Notes under the pieces: generated by a model | The model's database searches: none | What the model was told of the DNA's origin: nothing | What the model saw: only the letters and a program-made list of their open reading frames with translations | Program-made: the position numbers and the translations under genes | Part shown: positions 26,328 to 35,132 of the stretch, piece after piece | How the letters are laid out: each line of letters starts with the position of its first letter | Numbering within the stretch: the first letter of the stretch is position 1 | From: DAIOEK01 sp964648485 | Lineage (GTDB): Bacteria; Chloroflexota; Anaerolineae; Anaerolineales; Anaerolineaceae | DNA: 64,000 bases | Reading direction: 5' to 3' | Assembly (NCBI GenBank): GCA_964648485.1 | Contig: CAZYOF010000006.1 | Coordinates: forward strand, 1-64,000

Positions 26328-27695
26328 ATGGATCAGATATCAATTATTGGCGGAGGACTTGCCGGCAGTGAAGCTGCGTGGCAGGCTGCGAACCAGGGGA
26401 TCAGGGTTATTCTCTATGAAATGCGTCCGCATGTACAAACTGGCGCCCACAAAACGGACAAATTGGGAGAACTGATTTGCTCCAATTCCCTTGGATCTAA
26501 TCTTCCTGACCGGGCTACCGGACAATTGCTTTTTGAATTGAAACGATTAAATTCCATTCTCATCCAAATAGCCGATCAGACTTGTGTTCCGGCTGGGGGT
26601 GCGCTGGCTGTGGATAGAGAACTATTTTCAAGCCTGGTCACCCAAAAATTGGAATCTCATCCCAATATTCAAATTATTCGCGAAGAAGTGAAATCGATTC
26701 CCGATGGAATATGTATCATCGCCAGTGGACCTTTAACTTCGCCAGCAATGATGGATAACATCTCAAAGTTTGTAGGGGATGATTCATTATTCTTTTTTGA
26801 TGCCATCGCTCCCATTATCAGTAAAGAATCCATCGATATGTCCATTGCATTCAGGGCATCACGTTATGAAAGGGGAGTGGACGAGGATGGCGATTACATC
26901 AATTGCCCATTCAATGAAAACGAGTACGGACACTTTATTCAAGAATTGACCGATGCAGAGCGGATTCAGTTGCATGACTTTGAAACAGACATTGAGAAGG
27001 GAGTGCATGCCGGCAGCGGGTTTTATTTTGAGCGGTGTTTACCCGTAGAAGTTCTTGCCAGAAGAGAAAGGATGGCGATGGCATATGGTCCGATGCGACC
27101 AGTGGGATTATACAATCCGCATACCGGGAGAAGACCATTTGCTGTAATTCAACTCCGTCAGGATGATCTGGCTGATTCGATGTATAACATGGTTGGGTTT
27201 CAGACAAACCTGACCTTCCGAGAACAAAAAAGGGTCTTTCGGATGATTCCCGGATTGGAAAATGCTGAATTCTTGCGATATGGACAGATGCACCGGAACA
27301 GTTTTCTCTGCTCACCCAAATTCTTAACCAAAGGGTTGAATCACCGGGAAGAACCCCGGCTCTTTCTGGCAGGTCAGCTAATTGGCGTGGAAGGTTACGC
27401 GGGTAATATTGCCACAGGTTTATTGGCTGGAATCAATGCAGCCAGATATGCAAAAGGAGCGGATGGCATAGTATTACCACCTGATACCATGCTGGGAGCA
27501 CTGATTGAATACATCACACAGGCAAATCCGGATAATTTTCAACCGATGAAAGCCAATCTTGGTTTACTTCCGCCAATTACGCTGACCCGCAGGGTATCAA
27601 AAAAGGATAGGCACGCATTGGTCACCAAGCGGGCTAGAACTAAGATAGATGAATTTATTCAAAGCCTTGTGGATTTTGGGGAGCTACCTGTATGA
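26328..27695 (+). CDS. trmFO: tRNA (uracil-5-)-methyltransferase, folate/FAD-dependent
   Basis: TrmFO makes 5-methyluridine 54 in the tRNA T-loop using methylene-tetrahydrofolate and FADH2. The FAD-binding start is ISIIGGGLAGSEAAWQAA. Further marks are ELICSNSLGSN, FERCLPVEVLARRERMAMAYGPMRPVGL with the conserved cysteine, and GVEGYAGNIATGLLAGINAAR. Length (455) is normal. It overlaps the following M28 peptidase gene by ATGA. Confidence 0.96.
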   Translation: MDQISIIGGGLAGSEAAWQAANQGIRVILYEMRPHVQTGAHKTDKLGELICSNSLGSNLPDRATGQLLFELKRLNSILIQIADQTCVPAGGALAVDRELFSSLVTQKLESHPNIQIIREEVKSIPDGICIIASGPLTSPAMMDNISKFVGDDSLFFFDAIAPIISKESIDMSIAFRASRYERGVDEDGDYINCPFNENEYGHFIQELTDAERIQLHDFETDIEKGVHAGSGFYFERCLPVEVLARRERMAMAYGPMRPVGLYNPHTGRRPFAVIQLRQDDLADSMYNMVGFQTNLTFREQKRVFRMIPGLENAEFLRYGQMHRNSFLCSPKFLTKGLNHREEPRLFLAGQLIGVEGYAGNIATGLLAGINAARYAKGADGIVLPPDTMLGALIEYITQANPDNFQPMKANLGLLPPITLTRRVSKKDRHALVTKRARTKIDEFIQSLVDFGELPV

Positions 27696-28588
27696 AATTT
27701 CTCCGACAGAACCGTAACATTCTGATATTCTGCCTGATCCTGGCTGTTGTATTTCTAGGTTCGTTATTTCTGAACTTCAGAACAACCCCTCAATTCAGTG
27801 GAGAAAATGCATTAAACCTTGTAAAAGAACAACTTGAAATGGGACCGAGAACTCCCGGATCTGCTGCACATAAACAGTTGCTTACCTGGGCAAGCCAGTA
27901 CTTCACCAATTATGGCTGGAAGATCCAGATTGAAGAAGTCTATCGTGGTCAATATATCCGCAACCTGATTGCAGACAAGGGAAATGGAGAAAAGTGGATT
28001 CTATTAGGGGCGCATTATGATTCCAGGATGATCGCCGACCAAGATCCGCAGTACCCTGCTGTTCAACAAGCAGTGAATGGCGCAAACGATGGTGCATCTG
28101 GTGTAGCTGTGCTTTTGGAACTCGCGCGAGTTCTGGAAATTCCTGAAGGGTATCGAATTACGCTGGTGTTGTTCGATGCAGAAGACCAGGGAAGAATTGA
28201 CGGGTGGGAATGGATTATGGGCTCCAGATATTTCGCCGAATCCCTGGGCAAATACCCGGATGCTGTCGTTATCGTTGATATGGTAGGTGACAGTTCCCTT
28301 AATCTTCCCCGAGAGATCAATTCTGACATTGCATTACAAACTGAAATCTGGAATGCAGCAAGAGATCTGGGCTATGGCAAAATATTTAGCGATGAAATTG
28401 GTTACAGCATGTTGGATGACCATACACCCTTTCTGGATAAGGGAATCCCGGCGGTGGATATTATTGATTTCGATTATCCCTACTGGCATACCACGGAAGA
28501 CACACTGGATAAAGTTTCAGCAGACAGTTTAGAAGCAGTGGGTAGAACATTACAATACTGGGTTGAGGAATCAGATGCCATTCATTAG
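27692..28588 (+). CDS. M28-family peptidase / glutaminyl cyclase-like, membrane-anchored
   Basis: An N-terminal helix (ILIFCLILAVVFLGSLFL) should anchor or export this 298-residue protein. The zinc-binding pattern of family M28 follows: LLGAHYDSR, GANDGASGVAVLLELAR, FDAEDQGR and a terminal DYPYWHTTEDTLDKV. The last motif also occurs in bacterial glutaminyl cyclases of the same fold. Hydrolysis of peptides versus cyclisation of N-terminal Gln cannot be decided from sequence alone. It is translationally coupled to trmFO. Confidence 0.82.
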   Translation: MKFLRQNRNILIFCLILAVVFLGSLFLNFRTTPQFSGENALNLVKEQLEMGPRTPGSAAHKQLLTWASQYFTNYGWKIQIEEVYRGQYIRNLIADKGNGEKWILLGAHYDSRMIADQDPQYPAVQQAVNGANDGASGVAVLLELARVLEIPEGYRITLVLFDAEDQGRIDGWEWIMGSRYFAESLGKYPDAVVIVDMVGDSSLNLPREINSDIALQTEIWNAARDLGYGKIFSDEIGYSMLDDHTPFLDKGIPAVDIIDFDYPYWHTTEDTLDKVSADSLEAVGRTLQYWVEESDAIH

Positions 28589-28665
28589 CACGATCATGTT
28601 TTGCACTTGCCAAACCTTACTGACAATTGATATCATTGGAATATCTTAGAAAATGAAGGCGGAAT

Positions 28666-29859
28666 ATGCAGACATCTCCCATTCAGTTTTCACCAGCCAA
28701 CAGAATTGCCGACTTTAAACCTTACTTTTTCACAATTCTTGGTCAGAAAATCAACCGTTTAAAGAAACAGGGTGTAGATGTGATTCGTCTGGATATGGGG
28801 TCACCAGACCTGCCACCAGCTGATTTCATCGTAGAAGCGCTCGCTGAATCAGCCCGCAAGTCAGATTCACACGGGTATATGCCGTATGCAGGCACAGCAA
28901 CTTTCCGCCAGGCAGTCGCAACATACTATCAAAACCGATTTGGCGTTGAAGTGGATCCAAATCTGGAAGTGCTCACGTTGATCGGCTCTAAGGAAGGTTT
29001 GTTTAATCTACACCAGGTGATGCTCAACCCGGGTGATGTAAGCCTTGTGTCTGATCCGGGTTATCCAGTTTATTTCAGCGGTCCGGAGATAGCCGGTGCA
29101 GAGGTATATTCCATGCCTTTACTGGAAGAGAACGGTTTTCTTCCAGACCTGGATGCCATTCCAGCGGAAGTTCTCAAACGGGCAAAGATGATGTGGATTA
29201 ATTATCCCAATAATCCAACCGGCGCGATTGCACCGGACGAGTTTTTTGAAAATGCCATTGAATTTGCTCACCGGCATAAGATTTTGATTGCGCATGACGC
29301 GCCCTACAGTGATGTCTGCTTCGATGGGTACCGGGCAAAATCTATTTTAGAATTCCCGGGTGCGAAAGATGTTGCCGTTGAGTTTAATTCACTTTCCAAG
29401 TCTTATAACATGGCTGGTTGGCGACTGGGGATGGCTGTGGGTAATGCGCAGGTCATTAACTATTTGAGCGTTTATAAAAGCCAGGTGGATACATGCCAGT
29501 TCAAAGCAATTATGGATGCCGGTACTGTGGCACTCACCGGTGACCAGAGCTGGATTGAAGAGCGAAATGACATATATCAGCACAGGCGTGACCTGGTCGT
29601 AAAAGCATTCCAGGAGATTGGATTTATGGTCAACCAACCCAAAGCAGCCATTTATGTGTGGGTAAAGCTCCCGGATGGGATTTCCAGTCTGGATTATTGC
29701 GATCAATTATTGAATGATACCGGAGTAAGTTTAACTCCGGGTGTGGTGTATGGAAAATATGGAGAAGGATACATCCGTATTTCTCTGGCAACAGCCACCG
29801 ATCAAATCATGGAAGCTATGAAAAGAATCAAAAAATGGGTGGCTCAAAATAATCAGTAA
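28666..29859 (+). CDS. Class I/II aminotransferase, LL-diaminopimelate aminotransferase-like
   Basis: A PLP-dependent fold-type I enzyme of 397 residues. It has YPVYFSGPEIAGAE and NYPNNPTGA. The PLP lysine lies in FNSLSKSYNMAGWRLGMAVGN, and the phosphate-binding arginine in YIRISLA. The SLSKSYNMAGWR form is typical of DapL-like and aspartate aminotransferases, so a role in lysine/cell-wall precursor synthesis is likely but not proven. AAGGCGG precedes the ATG. Its stop overlaps the hflX start (TAATG). Confidence 0.82.
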   Translation: MQTSPIQFSPANRIADFKPYFFTILGQKINRLKKQGVDVIRLDMGSPDLPPADFIVEALAESARKSDSHGYMPYAGTATFRQAVATYYQNRFGVEVDPNLEVLTLIGSKEGLFNLHQVMLNPGDVSLVSDPGYPVYFSGPEIAGAEVYSMPLLEENGFLPDLDAIPAEVLKRAKMMWINYPNNPTGAIAPDEFFENAIEFAHRHKILIAHDAPYSDVCFDGYRAKSILEFPGAKDVAVEFNSLSKSYNMAGWRLGMAVGNAQVINYLSVYKSQVDTCQFKAIMDAGTVALTGDQSWIEERNDIYQHRRDLVVKAFQEIGFMVNQPKAAIYVWVKLPDGISSLDYCDQLLNDTGVSLTPGVVYGKYGEGYIRISLATATDQIMEAMKRIKKWVAQNNQ

Positions 29860-31184
29860 TGACTAAGAAACAACCTGAAATTACGAAAAAACCACGAGAA
29901 AAAGCTTTTCTGGTAGGCGTAGAAATTTATGGAGAGGAGAGCATCCTCTCGCTTGACGATTCTCTGGATGAGCTGGAATTGCTTGCCGATACGGCTGATC
30001 TGGATGTGGTGGGTGTACTTACTCAAAAAATGGATAAACCTTCTGCAGGAACGTTCCTCGGTTCTGGGAAGGTGGAAGAATTGAAAATGCTGGTCGAAGA
30101 TACCGAGGCGGATGTCATCATCTTTGACCAGGAGTTGTCACCCAGACATCAACGCGAGCTGGAGCGGGTGTTCCATGACAAGATACAGGTGATGGACCGC
30201 ACCGGTTTGATTCTGGATATCTTTGCCCAGCACGCCCAAACCCGAGAAGGCAGACTGCAGGTGGAACTGGCGTATTATGAATACCGATTACCCCGTCTGA
30301 CCCGGGCATGGACCCATCTGGCACGCCAGGCAGGTGGTGGCGGCGGACGAGCAGGCAGCGTGGGTGGGGTTGGTTTGCGCGGACCAGGTGAAACCCAGCT
30401 CGAAGTGGACCGCCGGCAAATCAAAAGACGCATTGATATTCTGAAGAAAGAAATAGAAAAAATCAGGGAACACCGCGCCCGACACCGCCAGGTACGCAAG
30501 AAATCAAAAACACCGCTGGTAGCACTGGTAGGTTACACCAATGCAGGTAAATCTACACTGCTTAATCGATTGTCAAAATCAGATGTATATGTTGCAAACC
30601 AGCTATTTGCCACACTCGATCCCACCACCCGGCGAATCAGCATGCCGGATAAAAAAGTAATTTTATTGACTGACACAGTCGGTTTTATTCAAAAACTGCC
30701 CACCCAGCTTGTGGCTGCTTTCAGGGCGACGTTGGAGGAAATTACCGAGGCAGATATGCTGCTGCATATCATTGATGTTACGCATCCCAACGCGCTCGAA
30801 CAGGCAAAAGCAGTAATGGAAACACTGGATGAAATTCATGCAGAGCATATTCCGGTCATTAATGTCTTAAATAAAATTGACCTGCTTGAAAACCGGGATA
30901 CTACCCAGAAGTTGCTACCCGATTTCCCTGAGGCTGTGGCAATATCTGCTGTTAGCGGTGAAGGAGTTGACAGCCTGATGGCGAGGATCGACGAATTCCT
31001 TTATCAGACCTTCGTACCCATTTCTGTAAAAGTCCCATACACCCAGGGTCAATTACTTTCTTTCTTTCATGAAAACGGACAGGTGGACACCATACAATAC
31101 GAAGAAAAGGTGGTTCACATGAAGGGAAGATTACCTGTCAGATTCCTGGCGAGATACCAGGAATTTCTGAAAGAGATGCAATAG
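29859..31184 (+). CDS. hflX: Ribosome-associated GTPase HflX
   Basis: HflX splits stalled or stressed ribosomes. The N-terminal HflX domain contains SAGTFLGSGKVEELK and DQELSPRHQRELER. A glycine-rich linker (GGGGGRAGSVGGVGLRGPGETQLE) leads into the GTPase with G1 GYTNAGKS, switch DTVGFIQKLP and NKIDLL. Length (441) is normal. A strong terminator follows. Confidence 0.95.
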   Translation: MTKKQPEITKKPREKAFLVGVEIYGEESILSLDDSLDELELLADTADLDVVGVLTQKMDKPSAGTFLGSGKVEELKMLVEDTEADVIIFDQELSPRHQRELERVFHDKIQVMDRTGLILDIFAQHAQTREGRLQVELAYYEYRLPRLTRAWTHLARQAGGGGGRAGSVGGVGLRGPGETQLEVDRRQIKRRIDILKKEIEKIREHRARHRQVRKKSKTPLVALVGYTNAGKSTLLNRLSKSDVYVANQLFATLDPTTRRISMPDKKVILLTDTVGFIQKLPTQLVAAFRATLEEITEADMLLHIIDVTHPNALEQAKAVMETLDEIHAEHIPVINVLNKIDLLENRDTTQKLLPDFPEAVAISAVSGEGVDSLMARIDEFLYQTFVPISVKVPYTQGQLLSFFHENGQVDTIQYEEKVVHMKGRLPVRFLARYQEFLKEMQ

Positions 31185-31190
31185 ACAACA

Positions 31191-31216
31191 AAAAAACCGC
31201 CTTTGGCGGTTTTTTA
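31191..31216. terminator. Bidirectional terminator between hflX and rpmF
   Basis: AAAAAACCGCC-TTT-GGCGGTTTTTT is a perfect stem with A- and T-runs between convergent genes. Confidence 0.9.
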
Positions 31217-31232
31217 TTGCGAATTTGATCGC

Positions 31233-31430
31233 TTATTTCTTTTTTGCTTCATTCGATACGCTGATCACTTCCTTGCCCTGATAATGCCCGCACTTAGGGC
31301 AAACAGTGTGAGGAAGGCGCATCTCGCCGCAATTACTGCATTGCACCAGATTCTGGCTGGTCAGAGCATCCTGTGAGCGGCGGCGGTCTCTACGACCTTT
31401 AGAAAGTTTTCTTTTTGGCTGCGGAACCAT
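31233..31430 (-). CDS. rpmF: 50S ribosomal protein L32
   Basis: A 65-residue basic protein starting MVPQPKRKLSKGRRDRRRSQDAL, with the zinc-binding pattern CSNCGEMRLPHTVCPKCG. AGGAGT lies shortly upstream of the ATG. It is a single gene; the frequent neighbours yceD and fabD are absent. Confidence 0.95.
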   Translation of the reverse strand: MVPQPKRKLSKGRRDRRRSQDALTSQNLVQCSNCGEMRLPHTVCPKCGHYQGKEVISVSNEAKKK

Positions 31431-31492
31431 TATCTACTCCTGTTAATCGATTGCGCACATAGCAATCTTCTTCCTGTTGATTGAGCGTGAAG

Positions 31493-31521
31493 ATTATACC
31501 TGAGGAGGGGATGACCGTCAA
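31493..31521 (-). promoter_or_regulatory. Promoter of rpmF
   Basis: TTGACG, exactly 17 bases, TATAAT on the minus strand. The predicted start near 31486 gives a leader of about 56 bases with a Shine-Dalgarno. It is one of the two promoters in the window with both hexamers clearly readable. Confidence 0.75.
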
Positions 31522-31685
31522 GCCATTGTCCTTAAATAAACAAGAGTAAATATTAGCGTTACTATGAATTTTCTGGCTCGACGGGTGTATCGAAAATCTT
31601 ATTCGTGTGTTTTTATAGACATGCGAATAAACCGCATTATACTTATTTACATTGGCAATTATCTCATTTTCCCCAAGAGGGTCTC

Positions 31686-32813
31686 ATGATCACCATTCAG
31701 AAAATCGATACCGGCAATAAGGAACAAGTAAACAGCTTTGTCCAATTTCATTATGATCTTTACGAAGGATGCCCACAATGGGTACCACCTTTCAAGGTGG
31801 ATGTAAAGATGATGCTCAACCGTAAAAAGCATCCATTTTATGAACACTCGGATGCGGATTTCTTTCTGGCATACCGGGATGGGAAAATTGTGGGCAGAAT
31901 CGGTGCGTTGGAGAACAAACCCTTCAACGAGTACCACAAAACCAAGGATGCCGAATTCTATTTGTTTGATTCAATCGATGATCAGGAAGTTGCGAATGCT
32001 CTTTTTGAAGCAGTTTTCGAATGGGCACGCGGTCGTGGATTAAATCACATTGTCGGTCCGAAAGGTCTTTCCGCTTTTGATGGATACGGAATTCAGGTGG
32101 AGGGTTTCGAGCACCGCCAGGTGATGAATATGATGAATTACAACTACGATTATTACCCACGCCTGGTGGAAACCCTCGGTTTTGAAAAAGAGGTGGATTT
32201 TGTCTCGTGCTACATTCCCGCAGAGGAATTTCATCTTGACCCGCGCATCCATGAGATCGCACGCAGGGTACAGGAACGGGGATCCTTCGAGGTGAAGAAG
32301 TTTCGTAATAAGGCAGAGCTTGTCTCATGGGCAGACCGGATCGGTGAAGCGTACAACAATACCTTCGTGCAGAACTGGGAATACTACCCCCTGAGCAAGC
32401 GCGAGGTCAAATTCGTGGTGGATACGATCATCCAGGTGGCGAACCCCAAGTTGATCAAGATCATCACTTCGGGAGATAAAGTGGTCGGCTTTTTGCTGGG
32501 ATTCCCGGATGTTTCTGAAGCGATGCAACGGGCAAAAGGGAATTTGAACCTGTTCTCCATCATTGACCTGATACTAGAAATGGGTAAGACCAAGTGGATT
32601 TCTCTCAATGGTATGGGCGTTTTACCGGAGTACCAGGGTAGAGGTGGTAACGCGCTTCTTTATTCTGAGATGGAAGACACCCTGCATTCATTCAGCTTCT
32701 TGCACGCGGATCTGACCCAGGTTGCTGAAACGACCAAACAGATGCGCAAAGACCTGGAAAATGTGGGCGGAAAACCCTATAAGAACCACCGGGTGTTTCA
32801 CAAGCATATATAG
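31686..32813 (+). CDS. YghO-like GNAT-fold acyltransferase family protein
   Basis: A 375-residue protein. The first third holds FFLAYRDGKIVGRIGALENKPFNEYH, an acetyltransferase-like core. The second half ends with LNGMGVLPEYQGRGGNALLYSEMEDTL, the acyl-CoA pyrophosphate-binding loop pattern (Q-x-R-G-G-N/A). This suggests a double GNAT arrangement as in E. coli YghO, whose substrate is unknown. The start at 31686 has AGAGGG upstream; the longer open frame from 31605 has no site. It stands alone, with a terminator behind it. Confidence 0.68.
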   Translation: MITIQKIDTGNKEQVNSFVQFHYDLYEGCPQWVPPFKVDVKMMLNRKKHPFYEHSDADFFLAYRDGKIVGRIGALENKPFNEYHKTKDAEFYLFDSIDDQEVANALFEAVFEWARGRGLNHIVGPKGLSAFDGYGIQVEGFEHRQVMNMMNYNYDYYPRLVETLGFEKEVDFVSCYIPAEEFHLDPRIHEIARRVQERGSFEVKKFRNKAELVSWADRIGEAYNNTFVQNWEYYPLSKREVKFVVDTIIQVANPKLIKIITSGDKVVGFLLGFPDVSEAMQRAKGNLNLFSIIDLILEMGKTKWISLNGMGVLPEYQGRGGNALLYSEMEDTLHSFSFLHADLTQVAETTKQMRKDLENVGGKPYKNHRVFHKHI

Positions 32814-32821
32814 CAGGTATC

Positions 32822-32847
32822 AGCCCGGCAGAAGCCGGGCTTTTTTT
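32822..32847 (+). terminator. Terminator behind the YghO-like gene
   Basis: AGCCCGGC-AGAA-GCCGGGCT followed by TTTTTTT. Its tail overlaps the stop of the convergent pseudouridine synthase gene. Confidence 0.9.
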
Positions 32848-33568
32848 ATATGGAATCGCGTAGATAAGCGATTAATGCACTCATATCTGCCGGCAGCGGG
32901 GAGAAGATGGTTATATCTGTATGGGTTACTGGATGGATGAAGGATATTTCTGCAGCGTGCAGCGCCATCCGGCTGGATGTGAAGGGAGAATCTAAAGACA
33001 AGCTGGCTTGTTTCTCCCGGCTGGCATACAAGCTATCATGGATGATGGGATGACCCAGATAGCTTAAGTGGGCGCGGATCTGGTGGGTGAGTCCGGTGCG
33101 TGGTTTCGCCAGGATGAGCGTTGCCTTCCTACCGAATCTCTCCAGTACCTGAAAATCAGTGTGAGCGGGTTTCCCGTGTGGCGATACCCTGGTGCGGTGG
33201 GCGCGATCCGCGTTCACCAGCAGAGGTTCAGCGCAGGTAATGGTATCCCATTCCGGTGAAGCATGAATGATAGCCTGATAGGTTTTGTGGATCTCCCGCG
33301 CATCAAACATCATATTCAACGCTCTGTGAACCTCCGCGTTTCGGGCGAGCAGCATCACCCCGCTGGTATCTCTATCCAGACGGTGGACCATCCACACCCG
33401 GCCGAGATCGGCTGGCAGTAGCATCTGGATGTGGGGTACATCCGGCGAGAATCCGCCCGGAATGCTCAATACGCCTGCCGGTTTTTCAATCACCAGCAAA
33501 AATTCATCCAGATAGTGGATGACGATTGATGGCAGACGAGTATAATTCTGTGTGGGTGGCAAATCCAT
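32846..33568 (-). CDS. RluA-family pseudouridine synthase
   Basis: It isomerises uridine to pseudouridine in rRNA or tRNA. The catalytic motif HRLDRDTSG is present with Asp65, along with LLVIEKPAGVLSIPGG near the start and LTHQIRAHLSYLGHPIIHD. At 240 residues it has no S4 domain, as in the RluA/TruC subgroup. A TAGAAT box six bases before the ATG and no Shine-Dalgarno predict a leaderless mRNA. Which RNA position is modified cannot be told. Confidence 0.9.
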   Translation of the reverse strand: MDLPPTQNYTRLPSIVIHYLDEFLLVIEKPAGVLSIPGGFSPDVPHIQMLLPADLGRVWMVHRLDRDTSGVMLLARNAEVHRALNMMFDAREIHKTYQAIIHASPEWDTITCAEPLLVNADRAHRTRVSPHGKPAHTDFQVLERFGRKATLILAKPRTGLTHQIRAHLSYLGHPIIHDSLYASREKQASLSLDSPFTSSRMALHAAEISFIHPVTHTDITIFSPLPADMSALIAYLRDSI

Positions 33569-33574
33569 GTCAAT

Positions 33575-33580
33575 ATTCTA
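33575..33580 (-). promoter_or_regulatory. -10 box of the leaderless pseudouridine synthase gene
   Basis: TAGAAT on the minus strand, six bases before the ATG at 33568. Confidence 0.5.
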
Positions 33581-33614
33581 ATGGATTATTGATTTCACGC
33601 CCAAGGAGGTGATT

Positions 33615-33926
33615 ATGTTTGTTGTGCATGTGCATGTGAGGGTAAAGGAAGACCGGGTGCAGGATTTTATTACAGCGACCCGTGAAAATGCGCTGAGCAG
33701 CATTAAAGAAAACGGCAACCGCCGTTTTGACATCATCCAGTCAGAGGATGACAAGACCCAATTCATTTTAGAAGAGATTTACCTTTCTCCGGCAGATGCA
33801 GCCTCGCATAAGGATACCCAGCACTACAAAAAGTGGAAAAACCTGGCGGAAAGCATGATGGCAGAGCCCAGGCGCAGTTTTCGCTTTAAGAACATCTACC
33901 CTGCGGATGAGGAATGGGGAAAATGA
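33615..33926 (+). CDS. Antibiotic biosynthesis monooxygenase-domain protein
   Basis: A 103-residue single-domain protein of the ABM/YgiN/LsrG fold: FVVHVHVRVKEDRVQDFITATRENALSSIKE, then RFDIIQSEDDKTQFILEEIYLSPADAASHKDTQHYKKWK. Members are small dimeric quinol monooxygenases or isomerases. LsrG acts on phospho-AI-2, but that role needs lsr neighbours, which are absent. AAGGAGG precedes the ATG. It overlaps the dehydrogenase gene, so a joint catabolic role is likely. Confidence 0.8.
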   Translation: MFVVHVHVRVKEDRVQDFITATRENALSSIKENGNRRFDIIQSEDDKTQFILEEIYLSPADAASHKDTQHYKKWKNLAESMMAEPRRSFRFKNIYPADEEWGK

Positions 33927-35077
33927 TCGGATTTGATTTCGCCACCAGCAGCCAGATCATCTTTGGCAGGGGATCGATCACCAGGCTGGAATCCGTGCTA
34001 CCGAAAGAGGTGAAGCGGATACTCGTCATCTCCGGCAGGCATAACACTGAGAACAACCCGGTGATGCAGGTGCTGGAAGGGCGCGATCTGGAAATCCACA
34101 CCATCATCCTGAGTGGCGAACCGGAATCCGGCTTTATTGACGAGCAGGCAAAAATTGCCCGGAAGATGAAGAGCGAATGGGTGATTGCCATTGGCGGCGG
34201 CAGCGTGATGGACGCGGGCAAGGCGATTGCCATGCTGGCTGCGAACGGCGGCGAGACGCTGGATTACATCGAGGTGGTCGGCAGGGGGCAGAAGATCACC
34301 CGGCCAGCCCTGCCGATGATCGCCATCCCCACCACCGCAGGTACGGGTTCGGAGGTTACCAAGAACGGGGTCATTATTGTACGCGAGAAGAACGCCAAAG
34401 CCAGCCTGCGCAGCCCGCTGATGATTCCACGGGTGGCGTTGGTCGACCCGGATCTGATGGTTTCTCTCCCGCCGTACCAGACCGCCTACACCGGTATGGA
34501 CGCGCTCACGCAGGTGATGGAAGCCTACCTTACCCAAAAAGCCAACCTGTTTGTCGATTCGCTGTGCGAGAATGCCATGTGGATGGGTTTTTCTGCTCTA
34601 CCGAAAGTATTTGCAGATGGCAGCGACCTGGACGCGCGGGAGGAAATGGCATATGTGAGCCTGGTGGGCGGGATCGCGCTGGCTAACGCCGGTCTGGGCG
34701 CGGTGCACGGCTTCGCCGCTGCGCTCGGCGGGATGTTCGATATCCCGCACGGGGTGATTTGCGCCTGTTTCCTGCCGGTGGTGTTCGAAACCAACTATCT
34801 GCTGCTCAAAAAGGCGAATAAAAAGCACCCGACGCTGCAAAAATATGGCAAGATTGCAGCATTTGCCGGTTATGGTGAAAATGGGCTGGAAGCGCTCTTT
34901 ACCCGGTTGTATGAGCTGCGGGAGCAGTTCGAGATCCCCGGGATGCGCAAATTCGGGGTCGAACGCTCCATGGCGGGGGAAATTGCCGATCTGACCGCCA
35001 ACACCAGCAGTATCCGCGGAAACCCGGCGACACTTTCACGAAATGACTTGATCGAAATACTGATGAAATGTATTTAG
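33923..35077 (+). CDS. Iron-containing alcohol dehydrogenase family protein
   Basis: A group III dehydrogenase that oxidises an alcohol with NAD(P). It has FGRGSITRLE near the start, the dinucleotide motif IGGGSVMDAGKAIA and PTTAGTGSEVT. Metal-site residues are Asp in GMDALTQ and His in AVHGFAAALGG and DIPHG. The second usual histidine (DALTH) is Gln here, a variant I believe occurs in one subfamily. The ATG at 33923 overlaps the preceding stop; 33914 is an alternative start. Composition is GC-richer than most of the window. Substrate unknown. Confidence 0.86.
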   Translation: MIGFDFATSSQIIFGRGSITRLESVLPKEVKRILVISGRHNTENNPVMQVLEGRDLEIHTIILSGEPESGFIDEQAKIARKMKSEWVIAIGGGSVMDAGKAIAMLAANGGETLDYIEVVGRGQKITRPALPMIAIPTTAGTGSEVTKNGVIIVREKNAKASLRSPLMIPRVALVDPDLMVSLPPYQTAYTGMDALTQVMEAYLTQKANLFVDSLCENAMWMGFSALPKVFADGSDLDAREEMAYVSLVGGIALANAGLGAVHGFAAALGGMFDIPHGVICACFLPVVFETNYLLLKKANKKHPTLQKYGKIAAFAGYGENGLEALFTRLYELREQFEIPGMRKFGVERSMAGEIADLTANTSSIRGNPATLSRNDLIEILMKCI

Positions 35078-35082
35078 ACGAA

Positions 35083-35118
35083 AAACGGGATTGGCTTCGA
35101 CCAATCCCGTTTCTGTTT
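35083..35118. terminator. Bidirectional terminator between dehydrogenase and degV genes
   Basis: AAACGGGATTGG/CCAATCCCGTTT with a CTTCGA loop, flanked by A- and T-rich sequence, between convergent genes. Confidence 0.85.
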
Positions 35119-35132
35119 TCAGAGTTAAAAAA

